Source: Nitrospira sp. ND1 (GTDB taxonomy: Bacteria > Nitrospirota > Nitrospiria > Nitrospirales > Nitrospiraceae). From it: a stretch of DNA of 64,000 nt. Below are positions 33,412-43,966 of this stretch, piece after piece. The stretch lies in contig NZ_FWEX01000005.1 of assembly GCF_900170025.1 (NCBI RefSeq), positions 295,073 to 359,072 of the forward strand, in the 5' to 3' direction. Within the stretch, counting starts at the first letter, position 1. Each line of letters starts with the position of its first letter. The notes below the pieces were generated by a model that was not told where the DNA came from, made no database searches, and saw nothing but the letters and a program-made list of their open reading frames with translations. Position numbers and translations under genes: made by a program.

Positions 33412-33948
33412 ATGTCAGAAGCAACTGAAGAGAAGGCGCCCGCAGCGCCCGCGGGTATTCCCATGAAGATGGTCATCATCATCGTCGCGGGGGTATTGGT
33501 TCTCGGCCTGGGTGGCGCCTTTGCGATGTTCAAAATGATGGGCGGACCCTCCGGCGAGAAGGCGCATAGCGAAAACGGAGGAGAGAAGCAAGTCGCTCAC
33601 GGGGAGGCCGAAGACAAAGGCGGGGGGCATGGGGCCGTTGCCGATGCCAGTGCGATTGCCGACCTGGACCCCTTTATCGTCAACCTTGCGGACACGCCTG
33701 AAATTCGTTACCTCAAAGTGACCCTCAAGGTGGAGGCCGACAGCTCAAACACCGTTGAGCAGATCAAAGCGCGCACTCCGCAAATCCGCGACGCCATCCT
33801 CGTGTTGCTGACCGGGTTGGATTCCGCCACCGCCCGCTCGCCTCAAGGTAAACACAAATTGCGCGAGGACATCACGGATCGCATCAACGGGTTGCTGCCG
33901 AAAAAGTCGGTGAAGTCCACCTACTTCACGGAATTCGTCATTCAATAG
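33412..33948 (+). CDS. fliL: Flagellar basal-body-associated protein FliL
   Basis: 178 residues with GCAGGAGG before the start. One membrane segment (about 17-37: M-K-M-V-I-I-I-V-A-G-V-L-V-L-G-L-G-G), a Gly/His/Glu-rich linker, then the periplasmic FliL domain with D-L-D-P-F-I-V-N-L-A-D, Y-L-K-V-T-L-K-V-E and R-D-A-I-L-V-L-L. FliL rings surround the stators and support torque. Confidence 0.92.
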   Translation: MSEATEEKAPAAPAGIPMKMVIIIVAGVLVLGLGGAFAMFKMMGGPSGEKAHSENGGEKQVAHGEAEDKGGGHGAVADASAIADLDPFIVNLADTPEIRYLKVTLKVEADSSNTVEQIKARTPQIRDAILVLLTGLDSATARSPQGKHKLREDITDRINGLLPKKSVKSTYFTEFVIQ

Positions 33949-33972
33949 TCGATCGTCGTTCGCCGGGACGCC

Positions 33973-34944
33973 ATGGATAAAATACTCTCTCAAGAAGAAA
34001 TCGATGCCTTAATGGGCGGCGTCATGTCCGGCGAAGTGGAGACGGCTCCGAAGGAAGAGGAAGATCCGGGCGGGGTCAAAACGTACAGCCTCACCAGCCA
34101 GGAACGCATCATTCGCGGGCGTATGCCCACGATGGAGATGATCAACGATCGGTTCACGCGTCAGCAATCCATCTCCTGGAGTGCCGTGCTGCGCGAGAAG
34201 ATCGAATTCAGCGTCCTCGGCACCCAAATCATGAAGTTCGGGGACTTCATTCAAAAAGTTCCGGTTCCCTCCTCCTTCAATCTGTTCGCCATGGAGCCGA
34301 TGCGAGGCAACGGGCTCTACGTCATGGATGCCATGCTGGTGTACCTGATTGTGGATTTCTTCTTCGGTGGAAAAGTGCAAACGCATGTGAAGCCTGAAGG
34401 CAGAGAGTTCACCACCATTCAAGTTCGGCTGATTAAGAAGCTGGTTCAGCAGGCGCTGGCCGATCTGGAGAAAGCCTGGCAGGCCGTGATGCCGGTGAAG
34501 ATCGGGTACTTACGATCGGAGAGCAACCCGCAGTTCGCCATGGTCGTGACGACGTCTGAAATCGTCGTGGTGGTGACGTTACAGGTGCACCTGGGCGACA
34601 TCTCCCGCGAAATGTTTATCGCATATCCCTACTCCATGTTGGAGCCGATCAAAGAAAAACTGTATTCCGGTTTGTTTGCCGACAATGTCGAGCAGGACAG
34701 CAGTTGGGGCAGTCGTTTCAAGGATTCCTTACAGGAATGCGACGTGGCTATGACCGTGCAGTTGGGAACCGCGCGTATCAATGTGCAGGACTTGCTCAAT
34801 TTCAATCCCGGCGATGTGTTGATGCTCGACCAACATCCCGGCGATCCGATGCTGTGCCTGGTCGAGGGCGATCCGAAATTTCAAGGGCAGCCCGGGATCT
34901 TTAAGGGTAATCATGCGTGCCGCGTGACCAAGATATTGGGGTAG
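33973..34944 (+). CDS. fliM: Flagellar motor switch protein FliM
   Basis: 323 residues. The N-terminus M-D-K-I-L-S-Q-E-E-I-D-A-L-M-G-G is the CheY-phosphate binding segment. The CheC-like middle domain and a C-terminal SpoA domain (A-M-T-V-Q-L-G-T-A-R-I-N-V-Q-D-L-L-N-F-N-P-G-D-V) follow. FliM couples chemotaxis signals to the C ring. It precedes fliN in normal order. Confidence 0.95.
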   Translation: MDKILSQEEIDALMGGVMSGEVETAPKEEEDPGGVKTYSLTSQERIIRGRMPTMEMINDRFTRQQSISWSAVLREKIEFSVLGTQIMKFGDFIQKVPVPSSFNLFAMEPMRGNGLYVMDAMLVYLIVDFFFGGKVQTHVKPEGREFTTIQVRLIKKLVQQALADLEKAWQAVMPVKIGYLRSESNPQFAMVVTTSEIVVVVTLQVHLGDISREMFIAYPYSMLEPIKEKLYSGLFADNVEQDSSWGSRFKDSLQECDVAMTVQLGTARINVQDLLNFNPGDVLMLDQHPGDPMLCLVEGDPKFQGQPGIFKGNHACRVTKILG

Positions 34945-34973
34945 AGCGTCCCGGAACTAAAGGAGATTTGCGC

Positions 34974-35348
34974 ATGGGCAACGGAGACACCACTGCACCG
35001 TCGGACGCTTCCAATGCCGGCGCCGGGGACATCAACGTGCAACCGACCTCGTTTCCCCCTGTTGACAATCAGAACGCCGTGCCCGCCAACAAGAACATCG
35101 AGTTTGTGCTCGATATTCCGCTGCAAGTGACCGTGCAGATCGGCTCGACACGGATGCTGATCCGGGAGTTGCTGCAGTTGGGGCAGGGGTCGGTCATCGA
35201 ACTCAACAAGCTGGCCGGCGAACCGATGGAAGTGCTGGTCAACAACAAATTGGTCGCGCGCGGCGAAGTCGTCGTGGTCAACGAAAAGTTCGGGATTCGC
35301 CTCACGGATGTCGTGAGTCCGAATCAGCGCATTCAGCAACTCGGGTAG
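34974..35348 (+). CDS. fliN: Flagellar motor switch protein FliN
   Basis: 124 residues from the ATG at 34974 (AAAGGAG upstream; the frame opens at 34917 in fliM). A variable N-terminus of about 45 residues is followed by the SpoA domain: V-L-D-I-P-L-Q-V-T-V-Q-I-G-S-T-R-M-L-I-R-E-L-L-Q-L-G-Q-G-S-V-I-E-L and G-E-V-V-V-V-N-E-K-F-G-I-R-L-T-D-V. FliN builds the base of the C ring and docks FliH, here a receiver-bearing version. Confidence 0.95.
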   Translation: MGNGDTTAPSDASNAGAGDINVQPTSFPPVDNQNAVPANKNIEFVLDIPLQVTVQIGSTRMLIRELLQLGQGSVIELNKLAGEPMEVLVNNKLVARGEVVVVNEKFGIRLTDVVSPNQRIQQLG

Positions 35349-35405
35349 TCGGCGCAACGTGCGGCAATGCCGCCGCTCCGGCGGCGAGAGGAATGAACGG
35401 TCCCC

Positions 35406-35774
35406 ATGGAGATTTGGGAAAGCGTGGTTCGCATGGTGTCGGCGCTCGGGGTCGTCCTGGCATTGATCCTGGGTCTGCTGGCCGTGGCGCGATCCGCCGT
35501 CGGGCGTCGGTTTCTCCCTGTGAATGGCGCACCGTTGGTCAAGATTTTAGGAAGTGGTCCGCTCGGATCCAGAAAGCACGTGATGGTGGTGGCAGTGGCA
35601 GGAGAGGTGCTCATCCTGGGCACCACCGCCACCGATTTGGTGCCGCTCGGAAAAATTGCCGATCCTGACGTCGCGAAACGCCTCATCGCCGAGGCGTCCG
35701 TGCTGCCGTCCGGAGCAGCAATCGGAATCCCCGGGTCCGGCAACCTTGAGGAGACAGCACGTGCACACAGCTAG
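35406..35774 (+). CDS. fliO: Flagellar biosynthetic protein FliO
   Basis: 122 residues: one N-terminal membrane segment (about 9-28, V-R-M-V-S-A-L-G-V-V-L-A-L-I-L-G-L-L) and a small cytosolic domain with L-G-S-R-K-H-V-M-V-V and V-L-I-L-G-T-T-A, typical of FliO. FliO assists assembly of the FliP-FliR core. Its 3' end overlaps the fliP start by 14 bp. Confidence 0.87.
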   Translation: MEIWESVVRMVSALGVVLALILGLLAVARSAVGRRFLPVNGAPLVKILGSGPLGSRKHVMVVAVAGEVLILGTTATDLVPLGKIADPDVAKRLIAEASVLPSGAAIGIPGSGNLEETARAHS

Positions 35775-36561
35775 TCTCCTGAGCCCGCCGAGAGAGGCGT
35801 CGGCCGCGCAACGTTCCGGATGGTGGGCCGGTCTCCTCATCAGTCTGGTCGTGCTCGCCTGCCTGTTCAGCGTCTCCTTCGCATACGCCGAAGGGCCTTC
35901 CTTGACGATCGATCTCGGCCAGGGCGGCAGCAAGCAGACTGCCGTGGTCCTGCAGATTCTGGCCCTGTTCACCGTCCTCTCCCTAGCGCCCGCCTTGTTC
36001 ATCATGGTGACGTCGTTTACGCGTATGGTCATCGTGCTGTCCTTTCTTCGCCAGGCCATGGGGACGCAGCAGGTACCGCCCAATCAAGTTCTGATCAGCC
36101 TCGCGTTGTTTCTGACCATGTTCGTGATGGCTCCCGTCGGACAGGCCGTCTACAAGGATGCCCTGCAACCGCTGCTCGCCGAGCAAATCGGGTACGAAGA
36201 TGCCTGGAATCGAGGGATTCAGCCGATCCGGGCGTTCATGTTGAAACAAATGCGCGACAAGGATCTCGAACTGTTCATGGAGCTGTCGCATGCGCCCAAA
36301 GCGACGCAAGTAGAACAGGTGCCGATCCACGTGATCATTCCTGCCTTCGTCCTGAGTGAGCTGCGCATTTCGTTTCAAATCGGATTTCTCCTCTACATTC
36401 CGTTCCTCATCGTGGACATGGTCGTCGCCAGCGTCCTGATGTCTATGGGCATGATGTTGTTGCCGCCCGTCATGATCTCCTTGCCGTTCAAATTGATTTT
36501 GTTCGTGCTGGCTGACGGCTGGTATCTGGTCGTCGGATCGATGGTCAGGAGCTTTCAGTAG
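35761..36561 (+). CDS. fliP: Flagellar export gate protein FliP
   Basis: 266 residues from the GTG at 35761 (GAGGAG upstream, inside fliO). A signal peptide (about 20-42) precedes the conserved family block: S-L-A-P-A-L-F-I-M-V-T-S-F-T-R-M-V-I-V-L-S-F-L-R-Q-A-M-G-T-Q and I-P-A-F-V-L-S-E-L-R-I-S-F-Q-I-G-F, with L-P-P-V-M-I-S-L-P-F-K-L near the end. It forms the export gate together with FliQ and FliR. Confidence 0.95.
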   Translation: MHTASLLSPPREASAAQRSGWWAGLLISLVVLACLFSVSFAYAEGPSLTIDLGQGGSKQTAVVLQILALFTVLSLAPALFIMVTSFTRMVIVLSFLRQAMGTQQVPPNQVLISLALFLTMFVMAPVGQAVYKDALQPLLAEQIGYEDAWNRGIQPIRAFMLKQMRDKDLELFMELSHAPKATQVEQVPIHVIIPAFVLSELRISFQIGFLLYIPFLIVDMVVASVLMSMGMMLLPPVMISLPFKLILFVLADGWYLVVGSMVRSFQ

Positions 36562-36571
36562 GAGCGCACGC

Positions 36572-36841
36572 ATGACGATTGAAACAGTCACAGAAATCGG
36601 TCGCCAAGCGATTGAAACCACCATGCTGGTGTCGGCGCCGATCTTGGGTTTGAGCCTGATCGTAGGGTTGCTGGTCAGCACCTTTCAGGCGATGACTCAG
36701 ATCAACGAAGCGACGTTGACCTTTGTGCCTAAGGTGCTGGCGGTGTTCGCCGCCACACTCTTGTTTCTGCCGTGGATGATGGGTGTCCTCATTGCATTTA
36801 TGACCCATATCATCACGAGTATCCCGTCCCTGATTCACTGA
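36572..36841 (+). CDS. fliQ: Flagellar export gate protein FliQ
   Basis: 89 residues with two membrane helices (about 14-38 and 48-72) and the FliQ signature G-L-L-V-S-T-F-Q-A-M-T-Q-I-N-E-A-T-L-T-F-V-P-K. AGGAG stands before the start, 10 bp after fliP. Confidence 0.95.
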   Translation: MTIETVTEIGRQAIETTMLVSAPILGLSLIVGLLVSTFQAMTQINEATLTFVPKVLAVFAATLLFLPWMMGVLIAFMTHIITSIPSLIH

Positions 36842-36857
36842 TAGGCCCGTTACTACG

Positions 36858-37646
36858 ATGAGCGCTGCGCAAACCCTGCATCTCGCACTGCCTCAGTTCC
36901 AGGCCTTTTCCATCCTGCTGGTGCGGATTGCCGGCATTGTCAGCGTCTTTCCTATCCTCAATACGCGCACGATTCCAATGCCGGTCAAAACAGGACTCGT
37001 CGCCACGCTGGGCCTGGTCTTGGCGCCGATCATTCACCTGCCGAGCCTGCCGACGGATCCGGCCTTGGTCATCGCCGGGATCGGCAGCGAGTTTCTGATC
37101 GGGCTGACGATCGGTTTGGCAGTGCGACTGCTGTTCTCGGGCTTCCAGGTCGCCGGTGACATGATCGGCACGCAGATGGGCTTCAGCGCCATTCAAATGT
37201 TCGATCCCATGAGCCACCAGAACACGCCGATCATTGCACAATTTCAACTCACGCTCGGCTCCTTGGTATTCCTCTCTCTCAACGCGCATCTGCTGGTGGT
37301 GCATGCGATCGGCATGAGCTACGAATACGTGCCGCCGTTCGGCGCTTCGTTATCCGACGGCATCGCTCAGGATATCGTTCACCTGGCGCAGAACATGCTG
37401 GGGGTCGCCCTCAAGCTCGCGGCTCCCGTCTTCGCGACTCTCCTGATCGTCAATACCGTCCTGGCAATCCTTGGTCGGGCGGTACCTCAGATGAACGTGT
37501 TCGTCACGAGTTTTCCGATCACCATCGGGGCGGGCTTCCTCGCGATGAGCCTGGCGATGCCCTTCACCTTGTTGTTGTTTGAAAAAGAATTCGAAACCCT
37601 GGTGGAAACCATTCTCGGACTCCTGAAGGCACTCGGTCATGGCTGA
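36858..37646 (+). CDS. fliR: Flagellar export gate protein FliR
   Basis: 262 residues, six or seven membrane helices. Recognisable are R-I-A-G-I-V-S-V-F-P-I, E-F-L-I-G-L-T-I-G-L-A-V-R-L-L-F-S-G-F-Q-V-A-G and G-R-A-V-P-Q-M-N-V-F. It overlaps flhB by 8 bp. FliR is the gate subunit to which FlhB binds. Confidence 0.94.
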   Translation: MSAAQTLHLALPQFQAFSILLVRIAGIVSVFPILNTRTIPMPVKTGLVATLGLVLAPIIHLPSLPTDPALVIAGIGSEFLIGLTIGLAVRLLFSGFQVAGDMIGTQMGFSAIQMFDPMSHQNTPIIAQFQLTLGSLVFLSLNAHLLVVHAIGMSYEYVPPFGASLSDGIAQDIVHLAQNMLGVALKLAAPVFATLLIVNTVLAILGRAVPQMNVFVTSFPITIGAGFLAMSLAMPFTLLLFEKEFETLVETILGLLKALGHG

Positions 37647-38721
37647 CAGCGGACAGAATCGGACAGAACAGGCAACCCCGAAACGCAAAGCGGATGCGAG
37701 GGCGAAAGGCCAGGTCGCTCTCAGCCGGGATGCCGCCATGGCAGTAGGATTGCTGGGGAGCTTGGGCGCCCTCTATTGGATGACGCCGGGCATCCTGAAC
37801 AAGCTTCGAGAGTCGCTGCAGTTGTGGCTGAGCAAATCCATGGAGGAGTCCACACAGCGGACACTGAGTCTCGACCATCTGCACTTGATCTTAAGGCAGA
37901 TCGGGATCGATGTGTTTATCATGCTCGGCCCGGTCATTGCCGGGATCGCGGTGGTCGGCGTGGGTGCCAACCTCATGCAAACCGGTTTCCTCTGGAAGCG
38001 AGACGGACTGCAGTTGGAGTTTTCCCGCATTAGCCCGATGGGCGGTTTCTCACGGCTCTTCTCCGTCCGGTCCTTCAGCGAACTGGTGAAATCGTGGCTC
38101 AAGATCTTCGCCATCGGAGGAGTCGGCTATCTCACGATCAAGCAGGATATGCTGTTGTTCTCTCCTCTGACACAATTCGGCATGGAGACGCTCTTGCCGA
38201 CGGTAGGGTGGGCGACATTCAAAGCTGCGCTCATGATGGGCGGTGCAGCCCTGGTGATCGGCGGCCTCGACTATGGCTTCCAACGGTTTGAATGGGAGCG
38301 TGACCTCCGCATGTCACGCGACGAAATCAAAGAGGAAAGCCGGGCGGCAGAAGGAGACCCAGGGCTGAAGGCCAAGATCCGCAGCACTCAGAGAGAGATG
38401 TCCCGGAAACGCATGATGGCAGAGGTACCCAAGGCCGACGTGATTATCACCAACCCGACACACCTGGCGGTGGCCCTGAAATATGACTCCAAGGCGATGG
38501 GAGCGCCGGTCGTCGTCGCAAAAGGCGCCGGCTTTGTCGCGGAAAAGATCCGGGAAATCGGTCGACAACACGGAGTCATGATCGTCGAAAACAAGCTGGT
38601 CGCACGAACCCTCTTCAAACTGGTCGAGGTAGGCCGGGAAGTGCCCGAGGATCTCTATCGTGCAGTCGCCGAAATCCTGGCGTTTGTGTATCGCGTGCGC
38701 GGCAAACTGCCGCCGGCGTAG
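37639..38721 (+). CDS. flhB: Flagellar export switch protein FlhB
   Basis: 360 residues. N-terminal R-T-E-Q-A-T-P-K-R-K-A-D-A-R-A-K-G-Q-V is the FlhB signature; four membrane segments follow. The cytoplasmic autocleavage motif N-P-T-H (I-I-T-N-P-T-H-L-A-V-A-L) is intact, so substrate-specificity switching by self-cleavage should work in concert with FliK. Confidence 0.95.
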   Translation: MADSGQNRTEQATPKRKADARAKGQVALSRDAAMAVGLLGSLGALYWMTPGILNKLRESLQLWLSKSMEESTQRTLSLDHLHLILRQIGIDVFIMLGPVIAGIAVVGVGANLMQTGFLWKRDGLQLEFSRISPMGGFSRLFSVRSFSELVKSWLKIFAIGGVGYLTIKQDMLLFSPLTQFGMETLLPTVGWATFKAALMMGGAALVIGGLDYGFQRFEWERDLRMSRDEIKEESRAAEGDPGLKAKIRSTQREMSRKRMMAEVPKADVIITNPTHLAVALKYDSKAMGAPVVVAKGAGFVAEKIREIGRQHGVMIVENKLVARTLFKLVEVGREVPEDLYRAVAEILAFVYRVRGKLPPA

Positions 38722-38743
38722 ATCCGATTGGATTGGAGTCTAG

Positions 38744-40848
38744 ATGGCGAACGAGAGCACATCGGTTTCCACGACCTCCTTGGTCAAACACCCCGACATC
38801 ATGATGTCCGTGGGGGTTGTGGGCATTTTGATGGTCATGTTGATTCCTCTTCCCCGGTTTTTTCTGGATCTGCTCCTGGCCTTCAACATCACGCTGTCCA
38901 TCATCATTCTGCTGGTCGGTATGCAGGTACGCCGTCCGTTGGAATTCTCGGTGTTCCCTTCGATTCTGCTGATGGTGACACTCCTGCGTCTCGCCCTCAA
39001 TATCGCCTCCACGCGCTTGATTCTCCTGCACGGCAATGAAGGCGCCGCCGCCGCAGGGGAGGTCATCCGGGCCTTCGGCACCTTCGTGGTCGGCGGCAAC
39101 TATACCGTCGGGCTCGTGGTGTTCACCATTCTCGTCATCATCAACTTCGTGGTCATCACGAAGGGCGCCGGGCGCGTCGCCGAAGTGGCAGCCCGGTTCA
39201 CCTTGGACGCGATGCCCGGCAAACAGATGAGCATCGACGCCGATCTGAACGCCGGCCTGATCAATGACAAAGAGGCCCGCCAACGGCGGAAGGAGATCGC
39301 CCAGGAAGCGGATTTCTACGGCGCCATGGACGGTTCGAGCAAATTTGTGCGCGGCGACGCCGTGGCGGCCGTCATCATCACGCTCGTCAACATTCTTGGC
39401 GGGTTGACGATCGGTGTGTTGCAACAGGGCATGACGCTGGCGGCAGCGGCGCAGACCTATACGTTGTTGACGGTGGGTGAAGGCCTCGTGGCGCAAGTGC
39501 CGGCGCTCATTGTTTCAACCGCGGCCGGTATCGTCATCACTCGGGCCGCCTCCGAGGTCAACTTAGGATTTGAGATCAGCCGCCAGGTCCTCATCTCCCC
39601 GAAGGCGATCGGCACGGCTTCAGGGATTCTTATCACGCTGGGCCTGGTCCCGGGCCTTCCCCATCTCGCATTCCTCGCGTTGGGTGGCCTGACCGCCTGG
39701 ATGGCGTATCAGATCAACGAACAGCAGAAAACCGCGGAAGCCGTTCCGACACCGGCCTCGCCTCAGGTCAAGGCCGAGGAGGCCGGCACCCAGGTGGTCC
39801 CCCTGGATCTCATGGAAGTGCAGGTCGGATACGGTCTCATCAGCCTGGTGGACGGAGGGCAGGGTGGCGCCCTGCTGGACCGGATCAAGGGGCTCCGGCG
39901 ACAGTTCGCCGAACAAATGGGCTTTGTCCTGCCGCCGATCCATATTCGCGACAACTTGCAGCTTCGGCCCAACGAATATGCGGCGCTGCTCAAAGGCGTG
40001 GAACTCGCCAAGTCGGAGGTGATGCCGGCGCATGTGCTGGCGATCGATCCTGGTACGGCTCAGCGAGGAGCTATCCATGGGCTGCCGACCAAAGAACCGG
40101 CGTTCGGTCTGCCGGCCATGTGGGTACCGGAGCAGCAGCGTGAACAGGCGCAAATAGCGGGGTATACGGTCGTGGATCCGGGATCGGCCATCGCGACGCA
40201 CTTGTCTGAGTTGATCAAGCGGCATGCGCATGAACTGCTGGGGCGGCAAGAAGTACAGGGCTTGCTCGATCAACTGGGCAAAAATCACCCCAAGCTGGTT
40301 GAGGAAGTGATTCCAAATCTCATCCCGTTGGGCACGCTCGTCAGAGTTTTGTCGCATCTCCTGCGAGAGGGTGTCCCAATTCGTGACTTGCGGACGATTC
40401 TTGAAACTATTGCCGACCATGCGGCGACCACAAAAGACGCCGATATTTTGACGGAAGTCGCCAGGCAAGCGCTGGGACGGACCATCACGAAGCAATATCT
40501 CGCGCCAGATGGCTCGTTGCCGATCATCGGACTGGATCCGCGATTGGATCGTACCCTCGCCGATCAAGCGAATGCAGCCGGACAGGGAACCCAGTGGGTG
40601 CCCGATCCGCTGGTGGCACAGAAACTGCTCACTGCATTGAAGGCTGCCGCGGAACGCATGGTCGGTCGCGGGCATCAACCGGTCATTTTGTGCTCGCCTT
40701 CGTTGCGACGACATCTGCGGAAACTGACGGACAGAATTTTGCACTCGGTTCCGATTTTAGGATTGAACGAGGTGGAAAGCGTGACACGTTTGCAGGCAGT
40801 GGAAACCGTACGGCTCGACCTCGAGGTCGGTGAAACCAGGAGCTTGGC

Positions 40849-40852
<4 letters not shown>
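38744..40852 (+). CDS. flhA: Flagellar export apparatus protein FlhA
   Basis: 702 residues: eight membrane helices in the first 330 residues with the conserved FHIPEP-region residues (P-S-I-L-L-M-V-T-L-L-R-L-A-L-N-I-A-S-T-R-L-I-L, then A-R-F-T-L-D-A-M-P-G-K-Q-M-S-I-D-A-D-L) and a soluble C-terminal domain forming the nonameric ring (P-V-I-L-C-S-P-S-L-R-R near the end). Its stop overlaps flhF as ATGA. Confidence 0.96.
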
Positions 40853-42132
<1,280 letters not shown>

Positions 42133-42160
42133 GCGACTGACGAACAAGAGGGGAGTGACG

Positions 42161-43027
42161 ATGGCGATGCAACCAGGAATTTTGGATCCGCAGATGAGAG
42201 CGCTTGATGACAACGTCGGTCCCTCCCGCACGCAAGTGATTACCGTCACCAGCGGAAAAGGCGGGGTGGGGAAGACCAACGTGGTGGCGAATACCGCCAT
42301 CGCCCTGGCCCAAACCGGAAAGCGTGTGCTCGTGCTGGATGCGGATCTCGGGTTGGGAAACGTCGATATTCTGCTCGGTCTGACACCGAAATATACGTTG
42401 GAGCACGTGCTCGCGAAGACCTGCCGGCTGGAAGATATCGCGCTGACCGGCCCGCATGGCATTACCGTCCTCCCGGCCAGTACCGGCATTTCTCAGTTGA
42501 CGATCCTGACGGAAGCGCAACAGCTCATCCTTCAAGATGAACTTGAGCGATTGGCATCGAACATGGATGTGTTGTTGATCGATACCGGGGCGGGCATTTC
42601 TTCGACCGTGACCTACTTTGCGGCGGCGGCCCAATCCATTATCGTCGTGGTGTCTCCCGAGCCGACCTCCATGACGGACGCCTATGCGTTGATGAAAGTC
42701 CTGTTGCGGCAATACCGGGAACGCCGCTTCCATGTGCTCGTCAACATGGTGAAGTCGCCGCGGGACGCCGCGCGGATCTTCCGGAAACTGGAGTTGGCCG
42801 TCAGTCGATTCCTGCATATTTCGCTGGATTACCTGGGCGCGATTCCCTTGGACGACTATGTGCCGATGGCCGTGACCCAGCAGCGGGCCGTCATCGATCT
42901 CTTTCCGCACGCGCCGGCCAGCCGTGCGTTTCGAGAACTGACTGAGGCGGTGGCTCAGTTAACCCCACCGGCGCTTCCCAAAGGCACAGTGCAGTTCCTC
43001 TGGCAACAACTTTTGCGGACGCACTGA
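42161..43027 (+). CDS. flhG: MinD-like ATPase FlhG (YlxH/FleN)
   Basis: 288 residues from the ATG at 42161 (GAGGGGAG upstream; the open frame begins inside flhF). Deviant Walker A S-G-K-G-G-V-G-K-T-N, D-A-D-L-G-L-G-N-V-D switch region and D-T-G-A-G-I identify a ParA/MinD ATPase. FlhG limits flagellar number, partly by antagonising the NtrC-type master regulator. The N-terminus has a Q-P-G-I-L-D-P-Q-M-like stretch resembling the DQAxxLR FlhF-activating motif only loosely. Confidence 0.93.
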   Translation: MAMQPGILDPQMRALDDNVGPSRTQVITVTSGKGGVGKTNVVANTAIALAQTGKRVLVLDADLGLGNVDILLGLTPKYTLEHVLAKTCRLEDIALTGPHGITVLPASTGISQLTILTEAQQLILQDELERLASNMDVLLIDTGAGISSTVTYFAAAAQSIIVVVSPEPTSMTDAYALMKVLLRQYRERRFHVLVNMVKSPRDAARIFRKLELAVSRFLHISLDYLGAIPLDDYVPMAVTQQRAVIDLFPHAPASRAFRELTEAVAQLTPPALPKGTVQFLWQQLLRTH

Positions 43028-43045
43028 CTGAAAGGACTGTAGCGA

Positions 43046-43807
43046 ATGATGGACGCTCGAAAAATGTCTGCGCTCAGAAACGCCCCGCGTCGGGTGATTG
43101 CGGAAGCGGATCGTGAACGGGTGATTCAGGAATTCACCCACGTCGTGAAGGCCATGGCCCATCGACTGGCGTTTCGCTTGCCGGCCTATATGGACGCGGA
43201 AGATTTGATGTCCGTCGGAATCATGGGACTCATGGATGCCATGGATAAGTACGATCCGACCCGCGAAGCCAAATTCAAGACCTACGCAGAGTTTCGCATC
43301 CGTGGCGCCATGCTCGATGAAATCCGGTCGATGGATTGGATCCCGCGCTCGGTCCACGAGCGGATTACGCTCCTTCAAAAGACCTATTCCGAGCTGCTGC
43401 ACAGACTCGGACGCCCGCCGACAGACCAGGAAGTCGGCAAAGAGCTGAAGATGTCCACGGAGGAACTGGATGAATTCCTGACTCGCTCACGTGGCGCCGT
43501 GGTGATCAGCCTGGACGATCTCGGCGTGCAGGATGCGGACGGGCATAAGATCATCAGTGTGTTGACCGACTCCAATCAGCCGGATCCGCTCTCGGTCCTA
43601 GTGAGCGAACGGGCACGCCACGTGCTCGAAGCTGCAATCCAGGATCTGCCGGAGAAAGAACGGTTGGTATTGTCGCTTTACTATTTCGAGGAACTCACGA
43701 TGAAGGAGATCGGGCAGGCGCTCAAGGTGACCGAATCGCGAGTATGCCAGATTCATTCGAAAGCCATCCTCCACTTGAAAGCGCGGCTCGAACCGGTCGA
43801 TGTGTAA
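43046..43807 (+). CDS. fliA: Flagellar sigma factor FliA (sigma-28)
   Basis: 253 residues. Region 2 shows P-A-Y-M-D-A-E-D-L-M-S-V-G-I-M-G-L-M-D-A-M-D-K-Y-D and F-K-T-Y-A-E-F-R-I-R-G-A-M-L-D-E-I-R-S-M-D-W-I-P-R-S; region 4 ends with L-S-L-Y-Y-F-E-E-L-T-M-K-E-I-G-Q-A-L-K-V-T-E-S-R-V-C-Q-I-H. It directs late flagellar genes; the sigma-28-like promoter before flgM is a probable target. Confidence 0.95.
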   Translation: MMDARKMSALRNAPRRVIAEADRERVIQEFTHVVKAMAHRLAFRLPAYMDAEDLMSVGIMGLMDAMDKYDPTREAKFKTYAEFRIRGAMLDEIRSMDWIPRSVHERITLLQKTYSELLHRLGRPPTDQEVGKELKMSTEELDEFLTRSRGAVVISLDDLGVQDADGHKIISVLTDSNQPDPLSVLVSERARHVLEAAIQDLPEKERLVLSLYYFEELTMKEIGQALKVTESRVCQIHSKAILHLKARLEPVDV

Positions 43808-43966
43808 CGTGCCCCTCCGGACGGTGTAGCAGTCGTTGCTGTTCGTTCGTGTCGGCGGCGGCCATGCATCGTCGCGCGGGCTACACTGCCTTTAGTTTCG
43901 CCTCCTCTTCTCCGATACCTTCCTAGCTCAACATACCGTTGGCTGCGATGCTCCATTGGGGAGGGT

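Noticed and set aside
39620-40744. A 374-codon minus-strand open frame
   Set aside because: Antisense shadow of flhA produced by high GC at third positions; no motifs.
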